From NCBI GenBank assembly GCA_028284775.1, contig JANQRB010000057.1, forward strand, positions 1-36,840: a stretch of 36,840 nucleotides of DNA, read 5' to 3'. The stretch is from Candidatus Kapaibacterium sp. (GTDB taxonomy: Bacteria; Bacteroidota; Ignavibacteria; Kapaibacteriales; UBA7675). Below are positions 9,604 through 16,932 of this stretch, in pieces. Under the pieces are notes generated by a model that did no database searches, was not told the origin of the DNA, and saw only the letters and a list, made by a program, of their open reading frames with translations. A program made the position numbers and the translations under genes. Every line of letters starts with the position of its first letter. Position 1 is the first letter of the stretch.

Positions 9604-9626
9604 AGTACTTTATAGTATAAAGTTTA
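9604..9626. promoter_or_regulatory. Palindromic operator O1, upstream of barrel-protein operon
   Basis: The left arm is AGTACTTTATA, with a 1-base spacer (G), and the right arm is TATAAAGTTTA. The first eight bases of the right arm mirror the left arm. The left arm is identical to that of the perfect palindrome at 10623-10645, and both lie directly before a minus-strand start codon. On the minus strand TTGCG occurs upstream (9650-9646), as it does at the second site. It is probably the binding site of the winged-helix regulator at 9686-9985. The arm identity is seen directly; the regulator assignment is inference. Confidence 0.7.
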
Positions 9627-9685
9627 AAGGCGAAAGAGACAGCCGCGCAAGTTCACTCCGATTCCAGGGCGACTAAAGCGACTGT

Positions 9686-9985
9686 TTAATCTTTAGGAAA
9701 AAAGTTCTGCATTTGTTTAATGTACTCTTCGAATTGACGCCGTCCCTGGCTGCTGATGCTGCACATCGTGCGCGGCTTGCGATTCACAATCTCCTTGTGA
9801 AGCTTGACATAACCCGCCTCTTCCAGCTTGCGCAACTGGACGCTTAAGTTACCGTCGCTGGCGCCGATCTTGTCGCGAAGAAAGGTGAACTCGGCCTCTT
9901 CAACAGCCATCAATACGGCCAGAATCGCGAGGCGCAGGCGCGAGTGAATAAGTTCATCCAGCTGCTTATAATCGAAGTCCTTCAT
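9686..9985 (-). CDS. Winged-helix transcriptional regulator (HTH_34 type)
   Basis: Encodes 99 residues, the full length of this small family. The sequence LDELIHSRLRLAILAVLMAV, then FTFLRDKIGASDGNLSVQLR as recognition-helix region (about 34-53), then KLEEAGYVKLHKEIVNRKPRT as the wing, closely follows the 'winged helix DNA-binding domain' family (PF13601-like, related to MarR/ArsR) as I know it. These are usually dimeric repressors that are co-transcribed with a membrane protein, as here: the 206-residue membrane protein lies 10 bases upstream in the same operon. The palindromes at 9604 and 10623 are the natural candidate operators, implying autoregulation and control of the neighbouring barrel operon. 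No ligand pocket can be identified. Confidence 0.9.
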   Translation of the reverse strand: MKDFDYKQLDELIHSRLRLAILAVLMAVEEAEFTFLRDKIGASDGNLSVQLRKLEEAGYVKLHKEIVNRKPRTMCSISSQGRRQFEEYIKQMQNFFPKD

Positions 9986-9995
9986 AGGAAAAGGC

Positions 9996-10616
9996 CTAGC
10001 CGGTCTTGTGCCGGGCCTGGCGGTAAAACCACAGGCCCGGAATGATTTGCAAGGCGAACATCATCAGGGCGAACATTAACAACACATCCGGTCCCGCCAG
10101 GAAAAAAAAGGCCGCGCCGCCCAGCCACCAGCCGCCGGCCAGCAGTTGCAGCCAGCGTAAACGCAGCAGGGCGCCGCTGGTCGCATAGCCGATGCCCAAT
10201 ATCAGGCAGAGTAGCGCTATCATCGCATACGCGCTGTAGCCTTCTGCGAGAAAGGCCGCCAGGCCGACGAGCGTCATCACGATTCCGCATGACAGCCAGA
10301 GCGTTCCGAATATCTGTCCGATAAACGTACGAGCGCGCAGCTGCTCGCGGCGCTTGCGGCGCAGCAGCCACGAGCACAGCCATCCGATAGCCGTAACACT
10401 AAGCCACACAAGCGTATATGCCGTCCATGACGCGACGGCCTGCCCTGCCATCCCGTAGCTGATCAGCAGACCGATGACGACCAGGACGCCCCAGATAATG
10501 AAGTCTTTACCGTCGTACAAAACGGCGGACCGGGTTTCTTCAATGATCTGCCGGACATAATGAAGATTGGCGTGAAAATTTTCCGCTTCCATGTAATCGG
10601 CTGATAGATGATTCAA
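9996..10616 (-). CDS. Six-helix membrane protein paired with winged-helix regulator
   Basis: Encodes up to 206 residues with six hydrophobic segments: FIIWGVLVVIGLLISYGM, TAYTLVWLSVTAIGWLCSWLL, IFGTLWLSCGIVMTLVGLAA, YAMIALLCLILGIGYATSG, LLAGGWWLGGAAFFFLAG and LLMFALMMFALQIIPGLWF. The N-terminal cytoplasmic part (about residues 9-35, ENFHANLHYVRQIIEETR) is amphipathic. The longest frame starts at TTG (10616), six bases from the operator. ATG at 10592 gives 198 residues and leaves a more usual leader, so it may be the true start. No enzymatic motif is present. Small membrane proteins of this kind often sit with an HTH_34 regulator, possibly as a signal-responsive partner; that role is inference. 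Confidence 0.82.
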   Translation of the reverse strand: MNHLSADYMEAENFHANLHYVRQIIEETRSAVLYDGKDFIIWGVLVVIGLLISYGMAGQAVASWTAYTLVWLSVTAIGWLCSWLLRRKRREQLRARTFIGQIFGTLWLSCGIVMTLVGLAAFLAEGYSAYAMIALLCLILGIGYATSGALLRLRWLQLLAGGWWLGGAAFFFLAGPDVLLMFALMMFALQIIPGLWFYRQARHKTG

Positions 10617-10622
10617 GCCTAA

Positions 10623-10645
10623 AGTACTTTATAATATAAAGTACT
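10623..10645. promoter_or_regulatory. Perfect palindromic operator O2, upstream of regulator operon
   Basis: The left arm AGTACTTTATA, a central A, and the right arm TATAAAGTACT form a perfect 11 + 1 + 11 palindrome. The left arm is identical to that of O1 at 9604-9626, about 1 kb away. It overlaps the -7 element of the predicted promoter of the membrane-protein/regulator operon, so a bound dimer would block RNA polymerase. This indicates negative autoregulation by the 99-residue winged-helix protein (inference). Confidence 0.78.
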
Positions 10646-10667
10646 CGATTGTGTCCGACTACGCAAA
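10636..10667 (-). promoter_or_regulatory. Predicted Bacteroidota-type promoter of the regulator operon
   Basis: Read on the minus strand, TTTG (10667-10664) is followed by 20 bases and TACTTTAT (10643-10636). This fits the Bacteroidota sigma consensus (-33 TTTG, -7 TAnnTTTG) in spacing and in six of eight -7 positions. Transcription would start inside the palindromic operator, about 15-40 bases before the candidate start codons. Confidence 0.45.
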
Positions 10668-11195
10668 CTCTTTTCCGGAGTTGCGGCTGATTGACATCCA
10701 GGCGCTTTTCGTTCTGGGCTGACCCTCAGGCTGTCGGGTTTGCCTTGCTGCGATTTGCTGCATTCCTCTCTTCCTTCGCTTGCGCGTGAAGAACGCTCGC
10801 GACCCTCTGCGGGGCGTCTGGCCGAATCCGGCTCGCAGTGAAGCGCGAATAGAGACGTCGACGACTATCGATCGATCGACAGCTGGTGTAACAGTCGCTG
10901 TCGATCAGCCGTTACTGTCCGGTTCGGACGAACAGGGGAACATTGTAAATAGCAGGCAGAGCGCTCCGCAGGGGAATGGAGCCATGCATCAGAGAGCCGG
11001 GATTTGCACGGCGGCATCCGATGCACCGATGTGAACCATAGTCCCGGCGCTGTGTACTGCTGCAACTGTGGTCGCTTTTCGTCGTATCCAGCTCGCTGAA
11101 TCAATTGATACCCGAATTACCGCTCAATTCAACATTCGGCATCAGCGACAGGCCACTGTCTCTCAATCCAATCAGACAAGACTCCGAGGAGGCTA
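10646..11195. other. 550-base intergenic region upstream of tricorn gene, with stem-loop
   Basis: No convincing gene is present; the 84-codon open frame at 10780-11034 has no recognisable features. The region separates the minus-strand regulator operon from the plus-strand tricorn gene and must hold the promoters of both. It contains an inverted repeat, GATCGACAGC (10874-10883) and GCTGTCGATC (10897-10906), a 10-base-pair stem with a 13-base loop, not followed by a T run, so it is more likely an operator or leader structure than a terminator. A weaker bulged hairpin lies at 10662-10686. The 3' end has the Shine-Dalgarno AGGAGG at 11187-11192. Confidence 0.5.
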
Positions 11196-14100
11196 ATGGT
11201 GAGTAAGCTTACTGCAATTAGTATGTGCTGTATTCTGGCAATTGCCACGAGCGGTTTGCAGGCCGACGACAGCTTTGAACCGCACGGGGCGATGCTTCGC
11301 TATCCCGACATTAGCGCTGAACACATTGTCTTTGCCTATGCCAATGACCTGTGGTTGGCGCCGCGCGAGGGCGGCATGGCTCGTCCGGTGGCGGGACCAG
11401 CTGGCGAGGAATATTTTCCGCGCTTTTCGCCCGACGGCCGCCAGATCGCCTTTGTCGGCAACTATGACGGCAATCGCGATATCTACCGGATTCCAGTGGC
11501 TGGCGGCGTGCCGAAACGTCTGACCTTTCATCCATACACCGAGCGGCTTTGCGACTGGACGCCCGACGGACGCGAGTTGCTGTTCCAGGGTTTTGGAATG
11601 GGCGATCACCCACGCACGCGACAGCTCTTCCGCCTCAGCGCCGACGGCGGCATGCCTGTTCAACTGCCGGTACCCTACGGCGGCGCGGCCTCGATCAGTC
11701 CGGACGGCGACTGGCTGGCCTACACACCGTCGAATCGCGACGAACGGACCTGGAAACGCTACCGCGGCGGCCGTGCTTCAGACATCTGGCTGTTTAACCT
11801 GCGCGACAATTCCGCCCGTAAAATTACCGATTGGGAAGGAACCGATACGCAGCCGATGTGGTATGGCGCGGCGCTCTATTATTTGTCGGATGGGGGGCCG
11901 GAACATCGATTGAACATCTGGCGCTACGATCCCGCGACCGATCAGCGCCGGCAGTTGACGCAGCTCGGCGATTATGACATCAAATGGCCGTCGATCGGTC
12001 CGGGCGCCGCCGGTGACGGCGAAATCGTCTTCCAGTACGGCGCCGGGCTGATGACACTCGATCTGGCGACGGAGCAGAGCCGCCCGCTATCGATCAGTAT
12101 TCCGGGCGACCGCGCCGATCTGCGTCCCCGTTATGTGAAGGCTGACGACCTGATCTACAACAGGGGTATTTCAGCGACCGGCAAACGGGCTGTACTGGAA
12201 GCGCGCGGCGACATCTGGACATTAGCCGCGAGCGAAGGCGCTCCCCGCAATCTGACGCGCAGCAGCGGCATTGCCGAACGTGATCCGGCATGGAGCCCCG
12301 ACGGCCGTTGGATCGCCTATTTTTCGGATCAGCGCGACAGCTACGACCTGTACCTGACGCAGTCCGACGGTCTGGGCGCAACGCGGCGCCTCACGGATCT
12401 CAGCAGCGCCTTTCTCTATGCTCCGGTCTGGGCGCCCAACTCGGAGGCCATCGCATTCTGGGACAAGGCAGGCAACATATACCTTCACAATATCGACGAC
12501 GGGGCTACCGTGAGTATCGATCGCGAACCGCTGAATTCGCGCAACCGCTTGAGCTGGTCGCCCGACTCACGCTGGCTGGCCTACACCAAGAGCCATGACA
12601 ACCGCAATCATTCCGTGTGGCTCTACGATACGCGCGATAAACAAGCTCACCTGGTGACGGCCGGTATGTTTAACGACAACTGGCCGGCATTCGATCCGGA
12701 CGGTAAATACCTGTACTTTGTAAGCAATCGTGATTTTTCACGGCCGATGTATGAAGATCACGGCTCTACCTGGATCTACGCCGAAACGGATCGTATCTTC
12801 CTGCTGCCGCTGCGCAAAGACGTCCCCTCACCGCTGCTTCTCAGCAATGATGAAGAGGAGTTCGATGATGGATCGAAAGACGAGACCGAAACGGACGATA
12901 CGGAAGATAAGCAAGAGACGGAGGAGTCCGCCGATGCAAAAGACGGCGCTGAGACGTCAGTCGACATCGACTTCGAAAATATCGAAAGCAGGGCGGTGCT
13001 GTTGCCGATCAAATCCGGCCTGTTCTACTTTCTGACGGTTAATGAGAGCGGCCAGATTCTGTATTCGCGCAGCACCGTGCGCCGCAGTCCGGCTGAAGGC
13101 GGAATTAAACTCTTCGATCCGACCGCCGACGAGCCCAAGGAAAAGACCGTCCTTGACGGCGCCGGCTCGTACAGTCTTTCGGCCGACGGCAAGAAGATAC
13201 TGGTTAACAAAAACGGGCGGATGGCCATTCTCGACGCGGCGGCGAATCAGACAATCGAGAAGACGATCACCACCAAAGGGCTGCGTGTACTACTCGATCC
13301 GCGCGCCGAGTGGCGGCAGATCTTTCGCGAATCCTGGCGGCTTTATCGTGATTTCTTCTACGATCCCACGATGCACGGTGTCGACTGGCCGGCCGTCTAC
13401 CGCCAATACGAACCGATGCTGAAGGAGTGCATCACACGTGAGGATTTGTCCTTTGTGATAAGTGAAATGATCGCCGAGTTAAATGTAGGGCATGCGTATT
13501 ATGGAGGAGGAGATACCGAGGAAGCGCCCCGGGCAAGTGTCGGCATGCCGGGCGTGGAGTTCGAGCCGGTCAATGGCGCGTACCGGATTGCCCGTATCTA
13601 CAGCGGCGCCGCCTGGGACGCCGATGCGCGCGGGCCGCTCATGCAGCCCGGCGTCGACGTTAAGGTCGGCGACTACCTGCTGGCGGTCAACGGCAAAGCG
13701 CTGGATATGGCGCAGGGCCCGCTGGCCGCTTTTCAGAATCTGGCGGGCAGCGTTGTCTCCTTGACGGTCAGCAGTCAGCCGGAACTTAACGATCAGGCCC
13801 GCCAGGTGGTTGTTAAGCTTCCCGGCAGCGACCTGGAGCTGCGCTACCGCGCATGGATCGAAGCCAAACGCGCCTACGTGGATCGTCAAAGCAATGGCCG
13901 GGTCGGCTACATCTACGTTCCCAATACCGGCGTTGACGGACAGAGCGACCTGGTGCGCCAGTTTAAAGGGCAGTTGCACAAAGCAGCCCTTATCATTGAC
14001 GAACGCTGGAACGGCGGCGGACAGATTCCCTATCGTTTTATCGAATTGCTCAACCGACCCGTTGCCAGTTACTGGGCCCGTCGCGACGGCAAAGACAACA

Positions 14101-14525
14101 TTACGCCGCCCGACGGACATCATGGAGCGCGCTGTATGTTAATTAACGGTCATGCCGGCTCCGGCGGCGACTTCCTGCCCTACTGGTTTCGCAAGGCCGG
14201 CCTCGGCAAACTCGTCGGCACGCGAACCTGGGGCGGCCTGGTCGGACTCTCCGGCAACCCGCCGCTGATAGACGGCGCCTACTGCTCCGTTCCGACCTTC
14301 GCTTTTTATGAGACGGACGGAACCTGGGGCATCGAGGGCCACGGCGTCGACCCCGACATTGAAGTTATCGATGATCCATCCCTGATGACCGACGGCGGCG
14401 ATCCTCAGCTCGACGCGGCGATCAAGCTTATGCTGGAAGAAATCGACCGTCAGCCCTTTATCCATGCGCAGCGGCCGGCATATCCCAATCGCAGCGGAAT
14501 GGGCATCAGCGAAGACGATAAGTAA
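11196..14525 (+). CDS. Exported tricorn protease homologue (S41 family)
   Basis: Encodes 1109 residues, the usual size of tricorn. A signal peptide is present (about 1-23, TAISMCCILAIATSGLQA), so the enzyme should be periplasmic or secreted. The order is: a PD40/WD-like propeller with repeats such as FSPDGRQIAFVGNYDGNRDI; a second propeller; an acidic linker at about 551-595 rich in Asp and Glu; a C1 helical domain; a PDZ domain (about 775-860); and the S41 peptidase core. Likely catalytic residues are H766 (NVGHAY), S989 in HAGSGGD and E1047 in GIEGHGVDPD, all in the expected contexts. Tricorn proteases trim oligopeptides, so it probably degrades peptides outside the cytoplasm. An AGGAGG Shine-Dalgarno at 11187-11192 lies 3 bases before the ATG and 6 before an in-frame GTG at 11199. 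A terminator follows, so it is monocistronic. Confidence 0.95.
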   Translation: MVSKLTAISMCCILAIATSGLQADDSFEPHGAMLRYPDISAEHIVFAYANDLWLAPREGGMARPVAGPAGEEYFPRFSPDGRQIAFVGNYDGNRDIYRIPVAGGVPKRLTFHPYTERLCDWTPDGRELLFQGFGMGDHPRTRQLFRLSADGGMPVQLPVPYGGAASISPDGDWLAYTPSNRDERTWKRYRGGRASDIWLFNLRDNSARKITDWEGTDTQPMWYGAALYYLSDGGPEHRLNIWRYDPATDQRRQLTQLGDYDIKWPSIGPGAAGDGEIVFQYGAGLMTLDLATEQSRPLSISIPGDRADLRPRYVKADDLIYNRGISATGKRAVLEARGDIWTLAASEGAPRNLTRSSGIAERDPAWSPDGRWIAYFSDQRDSYDLYLTQSDGLGATRRLTDLSSAFLYAPVWAPNSEAIAFWDKAGNIYLHNIDDGATVSIDREPLNSRNRLSWSPDSRWLAYTKSHDNRNHSVWLYDTRDKQAHLVTAGMFNDNWPAFDPDGKYLYFVSNRDFSRPMYEDHGSTWIYAETDRIFLLPLRKDVPSPLLLSNDEEEFDDGSKDETETDDTEDKQETEESADAKDGAETSVDIDFENIESRAVLLPIKSGLFYFLTVNESGQILYSRSTVRRSPAEGGIKLFDPTADEPKEKTVLDGAGSYSLSADGKKILVNKNGRMAILDAAANQTIEKTITTKGLRVLLDPRAEWRQIFRESWRLYRDFFYDPTMHGVDWPAVYRQYEPMLKECITREDLSFVISEMIAELNVGHAYYGGGDTEEAPRASVGMPGVEFEPVNGAYRIARIYSGAAWDADARGPLMQPGVDVKVGDYLLAVNGKALDMAQGPLAAFQNLAGSVVSLTVSSQPELNDQARQVVVKLPGSDLELRYRAWIEAKRAYVDRQSNGRVGYIYVPNTGVDGQSDLVRQFKGQLHKAALIIDERWNGGGQIPYRFIELLNRPVASYWARRDGKDNITPPDGHHGARCMLINGHAGSGGDFLPYWFRKAGLGKLVGTRTWGGLVGLSGNPPLIDGAYCSVPTFAFYETDGTWGIEGHGVDPDIEVIDDPSLMTDGGDPQLDAAIKLMLEEIDRQPFIHAQRPAYPNRSGMGISEDDK

Positions 14526-14542
14526 AACTGTGAACCCGAGGC

Positions 14543-14587
14543 AAAGGGCATGGCGCTGAAAGATGGCAGCGCCATGCCCTTTCTTTT
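14543..14587 (+). terminator. Rho-independent terminator of the tricorn gene
   Basis: A perfect 16-base-pair stem (arms 14543-14558 and 14567-14582; AAAGGGCATGGCGCTG pairs with CAGCGCCATGCCCTTT) with an 8-base loop is followed by TCTTTT. It begins 18 bases after the tricorn stop and lies 24 bases before the stop of the convergent propeller gene. It may serve both directions, though the T run is better on the plus strand. Confidence 0.9.
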
Positions 14588-14610
14588 GTGGCAGCCTCTT
14601 TACCCGCGAT

Positions 14611-16752
14611 TTAACGCACTACATGAATGGCGGCGGCGGCGCTCCCGCTTCCGAATTCCATTCTACAAAAATAGATGCCGCCGGCGAGCCCCTTGCCGTC
14701 AAGCTGAAGCCTATGCTCGCCGGCGGGCAGATGACCCTGGAAAATTTCGCGTCTGCGATTGCCTGTACCGTCGAAGAGCTCGAGCCGAATGTCCGAATCC
14801 TTCTGCAGATTCAGCCTGATCGCGAAGGGGCCCGGCCCCGGATTAGCGCCGACATCGAGGCTCGCCGCTGCTTGTGGCGCTTCGTCGACGCCTACAGTCA
14901 ACTGATGAATCTCGGCGAGCGAACGTTTAACGATGCCGGTGGGCACGTGGCCGAGGGTGGCCGCATAAACCTGGCCCTGGCAGACTTTCATTCGCCGATA
15001 ATGCGAATGTTCGTAGAGACCCGCGCTGACGTCGCGCCAGGAAGCGCCGCCATCGGCAGAGGCGAAAATGCCGTCTTTGTAAACGGCTGCCAGCAGCAGA
15101 TCCGGCGTTGCCGCCACACTCTCGATCCAGGGCAGCGAATTGGTAAAGGCATGGGGCAATCCGTCGTTGGATCGCTGCCAGGTAGCGCCGCGGTCGCTGC
15201 TGACAAAGAGGCCGTCCTCGCCGCCTATCATTACGACCTCGCCGTCGCAGCTCAATGTTCTGATTGGTCCGTCACTGTGAAAATTGACTACCTGCTGCCA
15301 GCTCAGACCATTATCGTCGGAGCGGTACAGATCCCCGTTGGCCAGACCGGCCCAGACCCGTCCGCCCGCTGCGCCCAGAACGACAATCCGGCCGTTTGGC
15401 GGCAGATCGGCCGCACTTTGCCGCCATTCCGCGGCACTGTTGTCGCGATAAAAGAGACCGTGCGCGGCAGTGCCCGCTATCAGCGTCGCCTCCAGCGCCA
15501 GCAAGGACTCGATAGATGCGTCATGCGGAAGACCCGCCGAATCATCCCGCCAGCTCTGTCCCAGGTCCTCGGAACGGAAGACGCCGGTTTCCGTGCCCGC
15601 CACCAGCTGATCATCCTGTCGCGCCAGCGCGCGAATCAGGCCGAGTTCTAAGCTGGCGGGCAAGAGACGAAAGCTGTCGCCCTCATTCTCGGAACTGAAC
15701 AATCCCATGTCTTCTACGGAAGCCAGGATGAACTCTGAGTCGCAATGCAGCGCCTGTACCGACGCTACCGGGCTAAATCCCTCGCTGTCCTGATGCCAGA
15801 TGCCGCTGTCATCCAGGCGAAACAAGCCGATTTTGTCCACCGAAGCCACTACATTCCGTGCCTGATCATCCAGCGGCGCCAGATCCCAAATCCGCGCGCG
15901 CGGCAATCCCTCCCGGGACAGGGCGCGCCAGCTCAGCGTAGCCATATCGAACAGGAAGCAGCCGTGAGCGACTGTACCGGCCAGCACGAGATCCCCCTCG
16001 ATCGTCAGCGACGAAAGCAGCACATCCTGCGGCAGGCCGCTGCGAAGGACTTGCCAGCTTTGCCCCTCGTCCAGGGAGCGCGCCAGGCCGCCTTCGCATG
16101 CAAAAAGAATGTCATTGTCACGGATAGTGAAAGCGTGCATCAGAGCCTGACCGCTCATGCCGTGCTCGATTCTCAGGTAGGTCAGACCGCCGTCGATCGA
16201 GCGCAGGACTCCGGCATCGCCCGTGCTGAGCAGCACAAAGCGATCATCGATGGCGATTTGCGGGATACCTCCGCCCACCGCCGTTATTGCGCGTGGATTA
16301 TAGCCCGTGGGAAGGTCGATTCGCAGCCAGCTTTCCCCCTGATCGCGTGAAACCTCCAGATGTTCCCAAGCCATCAGCATCAGGTAATCGCGATTGACAT
16401 GTGCCGAGAGATACATTTGCTGCCTGCCCAGATCTCTTATCTGCTGGAATGACTCGAATGAGTCATCCGAGCGGTAGATCGCGTTGCGCCCGAACATGAA
16501 CCATCGGTTTTGATGAAAGCGTATGTCGAAGATACCGTTGCTGTGAACGCCCGCGTAGCTGACCGGGCGCCAGGATGGGCCCTCGATCGTCTTGCGAAAC
16601 AGTCCCGTCCAGTTGTTGGCTATCAACTGGTCGTCCATCACAACGAAGCGATGCGCCACCGCGCCGGCGGGGCCTCCCAGAGCCTGCCATCGAGCGTCGA
16701 GCGTTTCACAAAGCAGGAAGAGCAGAATGAGAACAGATGTAAGATGCCGCAT
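14611..16752 (-). CDS. Secreted Asp-box (BNR/sortilin-like) propeller protein with T9SS tail, copy B
   Basis: Encodes 713 residues from the ATG at 16752. I chose this start because it opens a clear signal peptide (RHLTSVLILLFLLCETLDA), whereas the 58 codons upstream in frame look like non-coding sequence. The mature protein carries about ten Asp-box motifs (S/T-x-D-x-G-x-S/T-W), for example SRDQGESW, SLDEGQSW, SEDLGQSW, SDDNGLSW, SSDRGATW and SADGGASW. These are the turn motifs of BNR/sortilin-like beta-propellers, so one or two large propellers are expected. No sialidase catalytic residues are evident. The last 75 or so residues (FAIRLNLQKDSDIRLELF ... GLAGGIYFCRM) look like a T9SS sorting domain, so it is likely displayed or released at the cell surface. 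It is a paralogue of the adjacent gene at 16933-19068. Confidence 0.88.
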   Translation of the reverse strand: MRHLTSVLILLFLLCETLDARWQALGGPAGAVAHRFVVMDDQLIANNWTGLFRKTIEGPSWRPVSYAGVHSNGIFDIRFHQNRWFMFGRNAIYRSDDSFESFQQIRDLGRQQMYLSAHVNRDYLMLMAWEHLEVSRDQGESWLRIDLPTGYNPRAITAVGGGIPQIAIDDRFVLLSTGDAGVLRSIDGGLTYLRIEHGMSGQALMHAFTIRDNDILFACEGGLARSLDEGQSWQVLRSGLPQDVLLSSLTIEGDLVLAGTVAHGCFLFDMATLSWRALSREGLPRARIWDLAPLDDQARNVVASVDKIGLFRLDDSGIWHQDSEGFSPVASVQALHCDSEFILASVEDMGLFSSENEGDSFRLLPASLELGLIRALARQDDQLVAGTETGVFRSEDLGQSWRDDSAGLPHDASIESLLALEATLIAGTAAHGLFYRDNSAAEWRQSAADLPPNGRIVVLGAAGGRVWAGLANGDLYRSDDNGLSWQQVVNFHSDGPIRTLSCDGEVVMIGGEDGLFVSSDRGATWQRSNDGLPHAFTNSLPWIESVAATPDLLLAAVYKDGIFASADGGASWRDVSAGLYEHSHYRRMKVCQGQVYAATLGHVPTGIVKRSLAEIHQLTVGVDEAPQAAASLDVGANPGPGPFAIRLNLQKDSDIRLELFDGTGNRRREIFQGHLPAGEHRLQLDGKGLAGGIYFCRMEFGSGSAAAAIHVVR

Positions 16753-16932
16753 AGTGTACCGGTGCTGTAATTCAACAATAGCAAGTTGCCGGTCCGGCTT
16801 TGCAGACGGACGCCGGTACAAGTGCCCCGGAGGCGAGTAGTTACATTGGAAAGGCGAAGAGCGTCTCCACCGCTTGATGAGAATGCCGGCGGAGACAGCC
16901 TGATGAGCAAGCGAAGCTTGCCGCATGCTGAT

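Noticed and set aside
14563..15651. A 362-codon open frame on the plus strand
   Set aside because: It overlaps the Asp-box protein on the opposite strand, which has a signal peptide, repeats and a sorting domain. It also starts inside the terminator hairpin.
16907..16921. Small hairpin GCAAGC-GAA-GCTTGC after the first propeller gene
   Set aside because: The stem is short and no T run follows on either strand, so I do not call it a terminator.
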